DNA of 64,000 bases from Chitinophaga sancti (GTDB lineage: Bacteria > Bacteroidota > Bacteroidia > Chitinophagales > Chitinophagaceae). Positions within the stretch are counted from its first letter, which is position 1, and each line of letters begins with the position of its first letter. The stretch is from the NCBI RefSeq assembly GCF_034424315.1, contig NZ_CP139972.1:5952001-6016000 (forward strand), in the 5' to 3' direction. A model generated the notes under the pieces. That model made no database searches, was not told the origin of the DNA, and worked only from the letters and a program-made list of their open reading frames with translations. Position numbers and translations under genes: made by a program. Of this stretch, positions 1 to 8,948 are shown one piece after another.

Positions 1-204
1 ATCACCACTACAGCTGCAGAGCAATGGGGCATCAAGGTGCTGGTTAATCAAAGCTGGAGCTGGTTCTTTGGAGCAGGAGATGTAGCAGGTGTTACTACCT
101 TATACACTGCGGATGCAAGCGGGTTCCCTTATACAAAAGTGGGTACCTATACATTAAAGCTGGACCTGAGCGATCCTCATCAATTTAAATACTCAGTAGA
201 ATGA
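1..204 (+). CDS. SusE/SusF-like outer-membrane glycan-binding lipoprotein, C-terminal fragment
   Basis: An open frame enters from the left edge and stops with TGA at 202-204, giving the last 67 residues. The segment is rich in aromatic and beta-type residues (WGIKVLVNQSWSWFFG, then YTLKLDLSD near the end), which fits the C-terminal starch-binding-like domain of SusE/SusF proteins. Its stop overlaps the ATG of the GH53 gene (ATGA), so the two are co-translated. In characterised Bacteroides galactan loci a SusE-like surface protein lies just before GH53 and GH2 genes, which supports the call. The N-terminus and lipobox are outside the window. Family assignment is mostly by context; the coding call itself is firm. 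Confidence 0.6.
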   Translation: MTTTAAEQWGIKVLVNQSWSWFFGAGDVAGVTTLYTADASGFPYTKVGTYTLKLDLSDPHQFKYSVE

Positions 205-1214
205 AGCAATTAAGAATATTTGCAGCAATCCTGTTATTGTTCGCCTGCAATAAGGACAATGGTGCTACCACCACAGCAACAGATACCTCGGGATTTGCCA
301 AAGGTGCAGACATCAGCTGGATCACAGAAATGGAATCATCCGGCAAGAAGTTTTACAATGCTGCCGGTACAGAAATGGATGGCATCAGGTTATTGCAAAG
401 CCTGGGTATGAATGCAATCCGCCTGCGGGTATGGGTGAATCCTGCTGATGGCTGGTGTAATAAGAACGACCTGCTGGTAAAAGCGTATCGTGCAAAGAGC
501 CTGGGTATGCGGATCATGATAGATTTTCACTATAGTGACAGTTGGGCAGATCCCAGCCAGCAAACCAAGCCTGCTGCATGGGCAAATATGGGCTTTGATG
601 AATTGAAAAAAGCGGTAGCGAATCATACAACAGAAGTATTAACCTTACTGAAAGAAAAAGGCATTACACCTGAGTGGGTGCAGGTAGGCAATGAAACCGG
701 TAATGGTATGCTGTGGGAAGATGGAAAGGCATCTTCGAATATGGCTCAATATGCTGCTCTGACCAATGCTGGTTATGATGCTGTCAAAGCGACTTTCCCG
801 GATGCAAAAGTAATTGTACACCTGCAGAACGGGAACGATAATTCCCTGTTCAGATGGCTGTTCGATGGATTGAAATCCAATGGTGGAAAATGGGATGTAA
901 TTGGCATGTCGCTGTACCCGACCAAGGATAACTGGGCAGCTATGAACACAGCCTGCTACCAGAATATGCAGGACATGGTAACACGCTACGGTTCTTCAGT
1001 GATGATCTGCGAAGTAGGCATGGATCAGGAGCAGGCGACCACAGCCAAAGCGTTCCTGGCAGACCTGATTGCAAAATCAAAATCTGTACCTGATAACAAA
1101 GTATTAGGTATATTTTACTGGGAACCGGAGGCATATGGTGCCTGGAAGAATTATACAATGGGCGCATTTGATGATTCAGGAAAACCCACTGTCGCCCTGG
1201 ACGCATTTAAATAA
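201..1214 (+). CDS. GH53 endo-beta-1,4-galactanase (arabinogalactan endohydrolase), lipoprotein
   Basis: This 337-residue protein should cut beta-1,4-galactan side chains of pectin (type I arabinogalactan). A signal peptide ends in a lipobox (LLFAC, lipidated Cys16), so it is probably a surface or periplasmic lipoprotein. The rest is one GH53 TIM barrel: GADISW near residue 36, RLRVWVNP near 74, IDFHYSD near 107, acid/base Glu165 in QVGNET and nucleophile Glu271 in ICEVG. Length is normal for a single-domain GH53 enzyme. It overlaps the SusE-like gene by ATGA and is followed after 9 bases by a GH2 gene. GH53 releases galacto-oligosaccharides and GH2 can finish them. The SusE-GH53-GH2 order matches known Bacteroides galactan loci. 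Confidence 0.93.
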   Translation: MKQLRIFAAILLLFACNKDNGATTTATDTSGFAKGADISWITEMESSGKKFYNAAGTEMDGIRLLQSLGMNAIRLRVWVNPADGWCNKNDLLVKAYRAKSLGMRIMIDFHYSDSWADPSQQTKPAAWANMGFDELKKAVANHTTEVLTLLKEKGITPEWVQVGNETGNGMLWEDGKASSNMAQYAALTNAGYDAVKATFPDAKVIVHLQNGNDNSLFRWLFDGLKSNGGKWDVIGMSLYPTKDNWAAMNTACYQNMQDMVTRYGSSVMICEVGMDQEQATTAKAFLADLIAKSKSVPDNKVLGIFYWEPEAYGAWKNYTMGAFDDSGKPTVALDAFK

Positions 1215-1223
1215 ACAGACGAT

Positions 1224-3662
1224 ATGAGGATATTACGATGGTGTCTGCTATTTGTGCTGATGACAAATTGTTTGCAGGCACAGGACCGAAAGGAATTTTT
1301 GCTTGAAAAGAACTGGCAGTTCACCCAGGGAGATCCATCGGGCGCTATGGGAACAGCCTTTGATGATAAGAATTGGAAAACGGTTTCAGTGCCGCATGAC
1401 TGGGCAATATATGGTCCTTTTGACCGTAGTAATGATCTACAGGAGGTGGCTGTAAAACAGAATGGTGAAACGGCTGCCAGCACAAAAACCGGGAGAACGG
1501 GTGGCCTGCCATATGTAGGCATTGGATGGTATCGCAATCATTTTGATGTACCGGCAGGCACGACTGTGTCACTGTTGTTTGATGGTGCAATGAGTGAAGC
1601 CAGGGTGTATGTGAATGGCAAAGAAGCCTGTTTCTGGCCCAATGGTTATAATTCCTTTTCTGTAGATGTAACGCCTTACCTGAACGCGGACGGGAAAAAT
1701 AACCTGGTCGCTGTCAGGTTAGAAAATAAGCCACAATCTTCCCGCTGGTATTCCGGAGCGGGTTTATACAGGAACGTACATGTGATCACGACAGGCAGGG
1801 CGCATGTTCCTGTATGGGGTACTTACATAACAACCCCTTTTGTATCTGATGCATATGCTGCTGTTAATCTTAAAACATCTATAGACAATACAGGAGATGC
1901 TGATGTGAAAGTGATCACCGAAATACTGGATGCAAAAGGAGTGAGGGTGGTGAGTAAAGAGAATGTGCAAAAGGTAACGCATGGCAAGCCCTTTGAACAA
2001 AACTTTATTGTAAATCAGCCTGCTTTATGGTCTCCGGAATCACCGGATCTGTATACGGCCCGTTCTGTGATTTACATAAATGGGGTGCAAACAGATACTT
2101 ATACTACCCGGTTTGGAATCCGTGATATCCGCTTTATTGCAGATAAGGGATTCTTCCTGAACGGCAAGCTACGCAAGTTCCAGGGGGTGTGTAATCACCA
2201 TGATCTGGGTCCACTGGGAGCAGCCGTTAATACAGCCGCATTGCGTTACCAGCTTACGCTGTTAAAAGAGATGGGATGTGATGCTATCCGGACTTCGCAT
2301 AATATGCCAGCGCCAGAGCTGGTGACCCTGTGCAATGAAATGGGTTTTATGATGATGATAGAACCATTTGATGAATGGGATATTGCCAAATGTGAAAACG
2401 GGTATCACCGTTTCTTTGCAGAATGGGCGGAGAAAGATATGGTCAATATGCTCCGTCATTATCGCAATGATCCGAGTGTAGTGCTCTGGAGTATTGGGAA
2501 CGAAGTACCTACACAATGCAGCCCTGATGGATATAAGGTGGCATCTTTCCTGCAGGACATTTGTCATCGGGAAGATCCTACCAGGCCTGTGACTTGTGGC
2601 ATGGACCAGGTAAGCTGTGTGTTAAGCAATGGTTTTGCTGCCATGCTGGATCTGCCAGGATTCAATTACAGGGTGCATCGTTACGGGGAAGCCTATGGCA
2701 AGTTGCCACAGAACCTTGTGCTGGGTACAGAAACATCCTCTACGGTTAGTTCCAGGAGTGTATACAAGTTCCCGGTGGTAAGAAAAGCGGATGCGAAGTA
2801 CACGGATCATCAGTCTTCTTCATACGATTTTGAATATTGTTCCTGGTCTAACTTGCCTGACGAAGACCTGGCGATGGCGGAGGACAATGAGTGGTCCATT
2901 GGTCAGTTTGTGTGGACAGGGTTTGACTACCTGGGAGAGCCTTCTCCTTATGATGTGGAAGGTTGGCCGAATCATAGTTCTATGTTTGGCATTATTGATC
3001 TGGCCAGTATTCCCAAGGATCGTTATTACCTGTACAGGAGTGTATGGAATAAGAAATCGCCGACATTGCATGTGTTGCCACATTGGACCTGGCCGGGCAG
3101 GGAAGGGCAGGAGACGCCGGTATTTGCTTACAGCAGTTACCCTTCAGCCGAGTTATTCATCAATGGCAAAAGTTATGGCAAGCGGTTTAAAAATGATTCA
3201 AGTACCCAGAACCGCTATCGCCTGATGTGGATGAATGCTGTATATGAACCTGGTGAAGTAAAGGTAGTCGCTTATGATGAGAAGGGGAAAGCGGCGGCAG
3301 AACAGGTGGTACGTACAGCGGGCAAAGCACATCATATTGTATTGGAAACCAATAAGGAGGTGGTAACAGCTGATGGTAAGGACCTGGTTTACATCCGGGT
3401 AAAAATAGTGGATAAGGACGGGAATGTATGTCCGGCCGACCAGCGCCTGGTAAGCATTAGTGTTTCAGGAGCAGGCACTTATAGGGCTGCAGCGAATGGA
3501 GATCCTACTTCCCTGGATTTGTTCCATCTGCCCCGGATGCATGCATTTAATGGTGAATTTACCGCCATTGTGCAGTCAAAAGAGCAGGCGGGTAACATCA
3601 CAATCGAGGCCTTGGCCAGGGGGCTGGCGGCCGGGAAAGTGGTGTTAAAAAGCGGATTTTAA
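1224..3662 (+). CDS. GH2 beta-galactosidase with DUF4982 and C-terminal Ig-like domain
   Basis: An 812-residue exported glycoside hydrolase of family 2. An N-terminal signal peptide ends near LQA/QD (residue 19). Then come the sugar-binding jelly roll (about 25-190), an Ig-like linker (195-300) and the TIM barrel (305-600) with acid/base Glu427 in WSIGNEVP and nucleophile Glu503 in LGTETSS. A DUF4982-like segment and a C-terminal invasin/Big1-type Ig fold (from about residue 700) follow. The expected substrate is galacto-oligosaccharide from the adjacent GH53 enzyme. It is the last gene of the operon and a terminator follows 24 bases after the stop. Exact bond specificity cannot be read from sequence, since GH2 also contains beta-glucuronidases and beta-mannosidases; context favours galactan. 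Confidence 0.92.
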   Translation: MRILRWCLLFVLMTNCLQAQDRKEFLLEKNWQFTQGDPSGAMGTAFDDKNWKTVSVPHDWAIYGPFDRSNDLQEVAVKQNGETAASTKTGRTGGLPYVGIGWYRNHFDVPAGTTVSLLFDGAMSEARVYVNGKEACFWPNGYNSFSVDVTPYLNADGKNNLVAVRLENKPQSSRWYSGAGLYRNVHVITTGRAHVPVWGTYITTPFVSDAYAAVNLKTSIDNTGDADVKVITEILDAKGVRVVSKENVQKVTHGKPFEQNFIVNQPALWSPESPDLYTARSVIYINGVQTDTYTTRFGIRDIRFIADKGFFLNGKLRKFQGVCNHHDLGPLGAAVNTAALRYQLTLLKEMGCDAIRTSHNMPAPELVTLCNEMGFMMMIEPFDEWDIAKCENGYHRFFAEWAEKDMVNMLRHYRNDPSVVLWSIGNEVPTQCSPDGYKVASFLQDICHREDPTRPVTCGMDQVSCVLSNGFAAMLDLPGFNYRVHRYGEAYGKLPQNLVLGTETSSTVSSRSVYKFPVVRKADAKYTDHQSSSYDFEYCSWSNLPDEDLAMAEDNEWSIGQFVWTGFDYLGEPSPYDVEGWPNHSSMFGIIDLASIPKDRYYLYRSVWNKKSPTLHVLPHWTWPGREGQETPVFAYSSYPSAELFINGKSYGKRFKNDSSTQNRYRLMWMNAVYEPGEVKVVAYDEKGKAAAEQVVRTAGKAHHIVLETNKEVVTADGKDLVYIRVKIVDKDGNVCPADQRLVSISVSGAGTYRAAANGDPTSLDLFHLPRMHAFNGEFTAIVQSKEQAGNITIEALARGLAAGKVVLKSGF

Positions 3663-3686
3663 TTAAAAGTTAGCAATAAGAGGCAA

Positions 3687-3715
3687 AAAGCACCGGTTAT
3701 TCCGGTGCTTTTTTT
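3687..3715 (+). terminator. Rho-independent terminator of the galactan operon
   Basis: A 10-bp perfect stem (AAAGCACCGG with CCGGTGCTTT) with a 5-base loop runs into a T tract. It sits 24 bases after the GH2 stop and separates the galactan locus from the Ter operon. Confidence 0.9.
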
Positions 3716-3955
3716 ATGGAATAAAAGGGAAAATATAATATATAAACTATTATTATTGTTTGTGCTGTAGTCCAGTTGGCACGTAATTTCCCCGTTCTTA
3801 CCAAAACTTCATTAAATATTAAAGTTCAAATTAACGTAACCCGAAAAAACTCGTTATTTTTAAAATGTTGACTAGAGGGACAAAAGCTATGGACCCCAAA
3901 CCGGGCGTTGACTGTATTGCATTTACCTTATGAACAAAAAAAGTTTGTTAAACGA

Positions 3956-4789
3956 ATGACATTTACCTATTCATTACATAAGATCCATCATCCTGATAGC
4001 TTCGGTTTCTCTCCCGATGACTATAGCCGCTTTAAATTTGGAGATGACATGGTGGCCAGGGATTTTGGTACTGCCCTTGCAGAAGGGTTTATCAGGGATC
4101 ACCTGCAGTATATAAGCCTGGAAAAGCAACTGGTGGTTATTTCCAGTCCATACGCATTCATTCCTACTGCTACCTTTGCCATGAAGAATCATTTCGTGTT
4201 CCGGCTTAACAGCTGGTTGGCTGAAGAAGGTTATCCGGTTGTCCAGGAAACGAAGGTACACCGTACGATCACTTACAAGGAGGATTACGGTGAATTGAAT
4301 GCTGCTCAGCGGCTGCATCTCATTGGTAATGACTCTTTCCATATCGACAGGGCGTTCCTGGAAGGAAAAACCGTAATTTTCCTGGATGATATCCGAATTA
4401 CGGGCAGTCATGAAAAAATGATTCTCCGGATGGTGGAGGAATACGAATTAAAGAATGATATTTACCTCCTGTATTTTGCAGAACTGGCTAATCCGGCTAT
4501 TCATCCGAATATCGAGAACCAGCTGAATTATCATCATGTAAAGTCTATATTCGACCTGGAGAAGATAATACGGGGTGATAGTTTCTTTATCAATACGAGG
4601 ATTGTCAAGTACATCCTCAATTATGATTACGATTCGTTTTGCATTTTTATACAAAATCAAACGGAAACATTTATTAATCTGTTGTATAACATGGCCCTGG
4701 GCAATGGGTATCATACTATTGACGCTTACGCCCGCAACCTTGGCTTTGTTAAAAGATGTATATATCCGACAAATAATATAAAAGCTTAG
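3956..4789 (+). CDS. Ter-associated phosphoribosyltransferase-like protein
   Basis: A 277-residue protein with the PRPP-binding signature of type I phosphoribosyltransferases: hydrophobic strand, Asp-Asp, then Thr-Gly (VIFLDDIRITGSHE, near residue 155). Other PRTase-like elements are the ISSPY strand near residue 62 and a basic TKVH stretch before the motif. I start at ATG 3956 because the open 5' extension has only a TTG at 3908. It lies 3 bases before a terD gene and heads the operon. PRTase-like enzymes are recorded in Ter gene neighbourhoods, where they are proposed to make a nucleoside-like metabolite; substrate and product here are unknown. The C-terminal third (from about 180) is helical with no motif I recognise. 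Confidence 0.7.
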   Translation: MTFTYSLHKIHHPDSFGFSPDDYSRFKFGDDMVARDFGTALAEGFIRDHLQYISLEKQLVVISSPYAFIPTATFAMKNHFVFRLNSWLAEEGYPVVQETKVHRTITYKEDYGELNAAQRLHLIGNDSFHIDRAFLEGKTVIFLDDIRITGSHEKMILRMVEEYELKNDIYLLYFAELANPAIHPNIENQLNYHHVKSIFDLEKIIRGDSFFINTRIVKYILNYDYDSFCIFIQNQTETFINLLYNMALGNGYHTIDAYARNLGFVKRCIYPTNNIKA

Positions 4790-4792
4790 AAA

Positions 4793-5347
4793 ATGGCAAT
4801 TAACCTTCAAAAAGGACAAAGAGAGGCAATCAATGCGCCTAAATTTACAATCGGGCTGGGTTGGGACACCAATAGCTCTTCCACGGGCAGCAGCTTCGAC
4901 CTGGATGCATCTGTATTCATTCTCGGAGAAAATAAAAAGATCCTTTCAGACGCTCATTTTGTATTCTATAACAACAAGAAATCTCCGGATAATGCCATAG
5001 AGCACTCTGGCGATAACCTGACTGGTGAAGGTGCCGGCGATGATGAACAGATCCATGTAGACCTGTCCAAAATCGATCCGAATGTGACTGAAGTTTGCGT
5101 GGTAGTAACGATCCACGAAGCAGAACAGAGAAGGCAGAACTTTGGCCAGGTAAGGAACAGCTATGTTCGCATTGTTGATTCATCCAACAACCAGGTGCTA
5201 CTCAAGTACGAACTGGAAGAAGATTTCTCTATCGAAACAGCCGTTGAGTTTGGCCGTATCTACAAGAGGAACAATGAATGGAAATTTGAAGCTGTAGGTG
5301 CCGGTATGAAAGGCGGTTTACAGGATTATCTGAATAAATACAACTAA
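4793..5347 (+). CDS. terD: TerD family calcium-binding stress protein
   Basis: A 184-residue single-domain TerD protein. It has the family opening MAINLQKGQ, GLGWD at 21-25, the FDLDAS signature at 35-40, and the acidic loop AGDDE at about 81-85; these acidic residues bind calcium in characterised TerD proteins. It is cytosolic with no signal peptide. It lies 3 bases after the phosphoribosyltransferase gene and 5 bases before a second TerD gene, so the cluster is clearly one operon. It is very similar to the TerD at 57464, including a shared EDFSIETAVEFGRIYKR block. TerD proteins accompany resistance to tellurite, phage and other stresses; their exact biochemical role is unsettled. Confidence 0.96.
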   Translation: MAINLQKGQREAINAPKFTIGLGWDTNSSSTGSSFDLDASVFILGENKKILSDAHFVFYNNKKSPDNAIEHSGDNLTGEGAGDDEQIHVDLSKIDPNVTEVCVVVTIHEAEQRRQNFGQVRNSYVRIVDSSNNQVLLKYELEEDFSIETAVEFGRIYKRNNEWKFEAVGAGMKGGLQDYLNKYN

Positions 5348-5352
5348 TCAAC

Positions 5353-5967
5353 ATGGCTATTAACTTACAGAAAGGACAACGCATTTCCCTCGAAAAAAGC
5401 AATGGTACCAAACTGGAAAGAATCTGTGTGGGTATCAATTGGGGCGCTATTGAAAAGAAAGGATTATTCGGACTCAGCAAAACCAAAGAAGCTGTAGACC
5501 TGGATGGTAGCTGCGTATTATATAACGAGCAAAAACAGGCCCTTGAAGTTGTCTATTTTGGTAACTTGCAATCTAAAGACAGGGCTGTAAAACATAGCGG
5601 TGACGACCTCACGGGTGATGTAAACGGTAATGATGGCCTGGATAACGAGGTGATCACACTGGATTTCTCTATCCTCAATCCGAACGTAAGCTATGTGGCA
5701 TTTGTGCTCAATAGTTTCAGAGGACAGGATTTCGGCACCATTCCATTTGCATCTATCCGCATTTACGAAGGTACCCCAAGCAGGGTGACTGAGGTATTTG
5801 CCAAGTATGACATTGCACATGATGCCGCCTTTGCCGGACATGTTTCTATGGTAATGGGCGTATTCTACAAAAAGAATGGTGAATGGAAATTCAATGCCAT
5901 CGGAGAAGCTACCAAAGACAGAAAATTGCAGGAAACTGTTGATACGGTAACCCGCCAATACTTATAG
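5353..5967 (+). CDS. Divergent TerD-family protein
   Basis: A 204-residue TerD-fold protein beginning with the same MAINLQKGQR as its neighbour. It diverges at key places: GINWGAIEKKGLFGLSKTKE replaces the GLGWD region, the Asp motif is VDLDGS (48-53), and the GDGDDE-type acidic loop is replaced by NGNDGLDNE (about 91-99). Calcium binding may therefore differ from canonical TerD. It is translated 5 bases after terD and 16 bases before telA. The sequence is closer in spirit to TerZ/TerA-type divergent members than to TerD proper, but subfamily naming needs a tree. Confidence 0.9.
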   Translation: MAINLQKGQRISLEKSNGTKLERICVGINWGAIEKKGLFGLSKTKEAVDLDGSCVLYNEQKQALEVVYFGNLQSKDRAVKHSGDDLTGDVNGNDGLDNEVITLDFSILNPNVSYVAFVLNSFRGQDFGTIPFASIRIYEGTPSRVTEVFAKYDIAHDAAFAGHVSMVMGVFYKKNGEWKFNAIGEATKDRKLQETVDTVTRQYL

Positions 5968-5983
5968 ACTAAATAATTTGCTA

Positions 5984-7087
5984 ATGGATAATATCAATGC
6001 AAATACAACAACTGATGTAGTCATTGCTACCCCGCATATAGACAAGGAGGGGAATGTAGACCTCACCACCGTTACATCGGACGAAACTAAGAAGTACGAT
6101 GAGGTCAGCAAATCCCTTGTACCGGGTGATGTAAACGCCATCCTGAACTATGGTGCTGAAGTGGAGAAATCCATGGATAAGTACAGCAACGACTTCCTGA
6201 CTTCTGTACGTACTTTCAACTCCGGTGAAGTAGGTGGCCACATCAATGACCTGCTTACAGAACTGAACTATATAGACGTAGATGAACTGGAACAGGGCGG
6301 CGTTAAGTCTTTCCTGTCAAAAATACCCTTCTTCAAGAAGCTGGTAGTAGACGTGAAGGCCATGTTCCAGAAATACGATACTGTAATCGCCAATGTAGAC
6401 AAGATCACGAATAAGATCAAAGCGGGTCGTATCAACTCCCTGAAGGACAATACTGCCCTGCAGACGATGTTTGATAACAACGTGAACTACATTAAGCAGA
6501 TGGAAGAACTGATCATTTCCGGTCAGTATAAATACAATCAGCTGAGCATTAAGCTGGCTGAAATGGAAGGTAACCCAAGTGCATACCAGGATTATGAAAT
6601 CTCTGATATGCGTGAGTTCCTGCATCGACTGGACAAGCGGCTGGCCGATATGAAGATCGTACGCTTCATCATGATGCAATCCCTGGCGCAGATCAGAGTG
6701 GTGCAGAACAACAACACTGCCATCGCTGAGAAAGCACAGTCAATTGTATCTACCACCATCCCTGTGTGGAAGAACCAGCTGACAATCGCCGTTGCCCTGC
6801 AAAGACAAAAGGCGAATGTGGAAATGCAGAAGAAAGTAGCGGATACTACCAATACCATCCTGCAGAAGAATGCGGATATGCTGAAACAGAACAGCATTGA
6901 AGTTGCTAAGCAGAATGAAAGTACCGTAGTATCTATCGAAACACTGAAACGTACTACTTCTTCCCTGATCGAAACACTTGCAGAAGTGAAACGTATTCAT
7001 GATCAGGGTACAGAAAACAGGAAACAACTGAATACAGAATTGCAGTCACTTGAAACTGAACTGAGAAAGAACGTCACCAACGTATAA
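5984..7087 (+). CDS. telA: TelA family toxic-anion resistance protein
   Basis: A 367-residue cytosolic protein, almost wholly alpha-helical with long coiled segments, matching the TelA/KlaA toxic anion (tellurite) resistance family. Recognisable parts are FLSKIPFFKKLVVDVKAMFQKYDTV-type residues near 105-130 and the helical tail with repeated Lys/Gln-rich heptads. I use ATG 5984, because the frame extends upstream only to a TTG two codons earlier. It sits between the TerD pair and an unrecognised gene in a tight operon. TelA and TerD co-occur widely; TelA may be a scaffold for membrane-associated Ter complexes, but that is inference. Confidence 0.92.
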   Translation: MDNINANTTTDVVIATPHIDKEGNVDLTTVTSDETKKYDEVSKSLVPGDVNAILNYGAEVEKSMDKYSNDFLTSVRTFNSGEVGGHINDLLTELNYIDVDELEQGGVKSFLSKIPFFKKLVVDVKAMFQKYDTVIANVDKITNKIKAGRINSLKDNTALQTMFDNNVNYIKQMEELIISGQYKYNQLSIKLAEMEGNPSAYQDYEISDMREFLHRLDKRLADMKIVRFIMMQSLAQIRVVQNNNTAIAEKAQSIVSTTIPVWKNQLTIAVALQRQKANVEMQKKVADTTNTILQKNADMLKQNSIEVAKQNESTVVSIETLKRTTSSLIETLAEVKRIHDQGTENRKQLNTELQSLETELRKNVTNV

Positions 7088-7100
7088 GGAACGCTAGCTA

Positions 7101-8063
7101 ATGGAGGAGAACCGGGCCGTCATATTAAGTGAGTCACAAAGAACGGTCAGCAAATTACAATTGCTGTCAACCTTTTTTGAAGATGAAATAATCTATAAGA
7201 TCTTCCTGCGTACGCAGGTGATCCATAAGTTATTTGAGAACAATACGGACCTGAATGTGAATAAACTGGAACTTTTCCATGTTCAGTATTCCCTGACGAT
7301 TATCGAACTGCTCAGGAAGATAAAGATTGCCAACGAGCGGAATGTACTCATCCTGCACGATGAGATCCAGCTCAACAGAGACCTTATAGACAAGCTGAAT
7401 AGCAACGTATTCACAGAACAAAGTTATAACCTGGAAAAGCAGCGACAGGCACTGAAAGTAAACCAGTCCCTGCGCCGGCTTTTCCAGTTATTATCAGAGG
7501 AAAAGGATGAATCTCCTTTCTCTAAAAATATCAATGCCTTTAGTGCCCGCTTTGCGGCAGATTTCTTCTTCGATATACCTTTCGACCTGGTAGAAAAGAT
7601 CACAGACTACAATCCTGCAGAAGTATATCGCAATGCATACGCTACTATCCACAGAAAGCTCCTGGGTATTCTGAACAAGGTGGAGTTCAAAAGCGAATTC
7701 TATTGTGGGTTAACGGCAGGTAGCCTGATCATGGAAGTATACCATATCGTGGGTGTAGACAGGTACTTTTTGTTTGTGCCATCCCGCAATTTATTCTTGT
7801 TCATCGAACTGGCAGATCTGTCAGGCATTGATTTGCACAACAATATTTCCAAGAAAGCTAAGATTATCCAGGAAATAGCAGATAAGAACGACCAGCTGTT
7901 AAGTACTGCCAGTGTGGTGAAAACACAGATCCCGCCTGATATTAAAAAGCTGATATCGGATTATCACAATAAGATCGATGATGTGAATTTCCTGCAGAAT
8001 CTCAGTGATGTGGACATAGAAGCAAATATCCTCAAAGCCATGTTGAATACAGATAGCCTTTAG
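7101..8063 (+). CDS. Unrecognised helical protein in the Ter operon
   Basis: A 320-residue protein I cannot assign. It has no signal peptide and no clear transmembrane helix. The N-terminal 140 residues look purely helical. Residues about 180-240 contain a mixed patch with hydrophobic strands (EFYCGLTAGSLIMEVYHIV, then RYFLFVPSRNLFLFIEL), and the tail is helical with an acidic end. The start ATG lies 13 bases after telA and the stop is 2 bases before the methyltransferase gene, so it belongs to the operon and probably works with TelA. No catalytic motif is visible. It could be an adaptor or a partner of TelA. Confidence 0.8.
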   Translation: MEENRAVILSESQRTVSKLQLLSTFFEDEIIYKIFLRTQVIHKLFENNTDLNVNKLELFHVQYSLTIIELLRKIKIANERNVLILHDEIQLNRDLIDKLNSNVFTEQSYNLEKQRQALKVNQSLRRLFQLLSEEKDESPFSKNINAFSARFAADFFFDIPFDLVEKITDYNPAEVYRNAYATIHRKLLGILNKVEFKSEFYCGLTAGSLIMEVYHIVGVDRYFLFVPSRNLFLFIELADLSGIDLHNNISKKAKIIQEIADKNDQLLSTASVVKTQIPPDIKKLISDYHNKIDDVNFLQNLSDVDIEANILKAMLNTDSL

Positions 8064-8065
8064 TC

Positions 8066-8560
8066 ATGCAGTTACCCGAAGCCATCCAGTTTATACAATG
8101 CGAAGTGTTGCAACAGGCGCCTATCAGTCAATGGGCTGACCTGGGATGCGGCAGTGGCTTGTTTTCAACGGCACTGGCTCATTACATGCCGGAGGGAAGC
8201 ACGATTTATGCAATAGATCATAAGCCGGCTACAAGGATAGCAGGGCATGGGATACAGATTTTTGACCTTGATTTTGTGTCTGATCCTTTGCCATTTGGGC
8301 AGATAGATGGGATACTGATGGCTAATTCATTGCATTATGTGCGGGATCAACCTGCATTTATACAAAAACTTTCATTTTATACTTCTTCACTCATTGTAAT
8401 TGAGTACGATATAGAAAAGCCTGTACCGACCTGGGTGCCTTTCCCAGTAAGTTATAGCAAATTGCCAACCCTTTTCCCTAACCGGAAGATAGTAAAATTA
8501 GGTGAGCGGCCTTCGGCCTATGGGCAGGGAGATATGTATTCGGCATTGATTACCCGGTAA
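8066..8560 (+). CDS. Small class I SAM-dependent methyltransferase
   Basis: A 164-residue Rossmann-fold methyltransferase. Motif I is WADLGCGSGLFS (about residues 23-34), the acidic residue after strand 2 is in AIDHKP (about 49-54), and the motif IV region is ILMANSLHYVRD (about 84-95). Length is at the low end for class I enzymes, so it is a core fold with little substrate-binding addition. It starts 2 bases after the preceding gene and is probably translationally coupled. The substrate cannot be told from sequence; a small metabolite is as likely as a protein or nucleic acid. Its presence in a Ter operon fits the idea of a modified metabolite. Confidence 0.85.
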   Translation: MQLPEAIQFIQCEVLQQAPISQWADLGCGSGLFSTALAHYMPEGSTIYAIDHKPATRIAGHGIQIFDLDFVSDPLPFGQIDGILMANSLHYVRDQPAFIQKLSFYTSSLIVIEYDIEKPVPTWVPFPVSYSKLPTLFPNRKIVKLGERPSAYGQGDMYSALITR

Positions 8561-8580
8561 TTTAAAATTTGATTTATACC

Positions 8581-8847
8581 ATGAAAAGAATCCTTCTGGC
8601 GGCGCTGGCTAGCTCCGCTTTTGTTACCCTGGCCCGGGGCCAAACCCTTAAAGATGTTACAGCCACAGGCAATACCACTCCAAATCTCATTCAAATCACA
8701 GGTGCTGTGCTGCCAATTACCCTATCAGGGGCAGGTTTGGAATTGGGATACCTTAATGGTACCGGCTTTCTCACACTTTACATCATCCAGCAGCAAAAAC
8801 AGATGGATGCCATGGAAGCAAGATTAAAGGCTGTAGAAAAGCAATAA
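8581..8847 (+). CDS. Short secreted protein of unknown function
   Basis: An 88-residue protein with a clear Sec signal peptide (MKRILLAALASSAFVTLARG, cleavage before QTLKD). The mature part has a hydrophobic Gly/Leu-rich middle (about residues 38-64, VLPITLSGAGLELGYLNGTG), which could be a membrane segment or beta structure, and a Gln/Glu/Lys-rich helical end suited to a coiled coil. ATG 8581 is used; the upstream in-frame start is only TTG. It closes the Ter operon 20 bases after the methyltransferase. No family recognised. An exported protein at the end of a cytosolic Ter operon is unusual. Confidence 0.65.
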   Translation: MKRILLAALASSAFVTLARGQTLKDVTATGNTTPNLIQITGAVLPITLSGAGLELGYLNGTGFLTLYIIQQQKQMDAMEARLKAVEKQ

Positions 8848-8866
8848 TATTCAATTAGTTATAGAA

Positions 8867-8905
8867 AAGATACTAATATGTGTAAAAGGCATTTATTAGT
8901 ATCTT
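8867..8905 (+). repeat. 12-bp perfect inverted repeat between Ter and Mks operons
   Basis: AAGATACTAATA (8867-8878) is the exact reverse complement of TATTAGTATCTT (8894-8905), with a 15-base loop. It lies 20 bases after the secreted-protein stop. A pyrimidine stretch with a T run follows at about 8911-8923. It may end transcription of the Ter operon or be an operator for jetA. Confidence 0.6.
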
Positions 8906-8948
8906 CAACCCTCTCTTTTTTTCCCCATTTCATGGGGGTAACTCCTTC

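Noticed and set aside
3716..3955. Search for a promoter of the Ter operon
   Set aside because: Only weak matches to the -33/-7 pattern were found, with wrong spacing, so none is reported.
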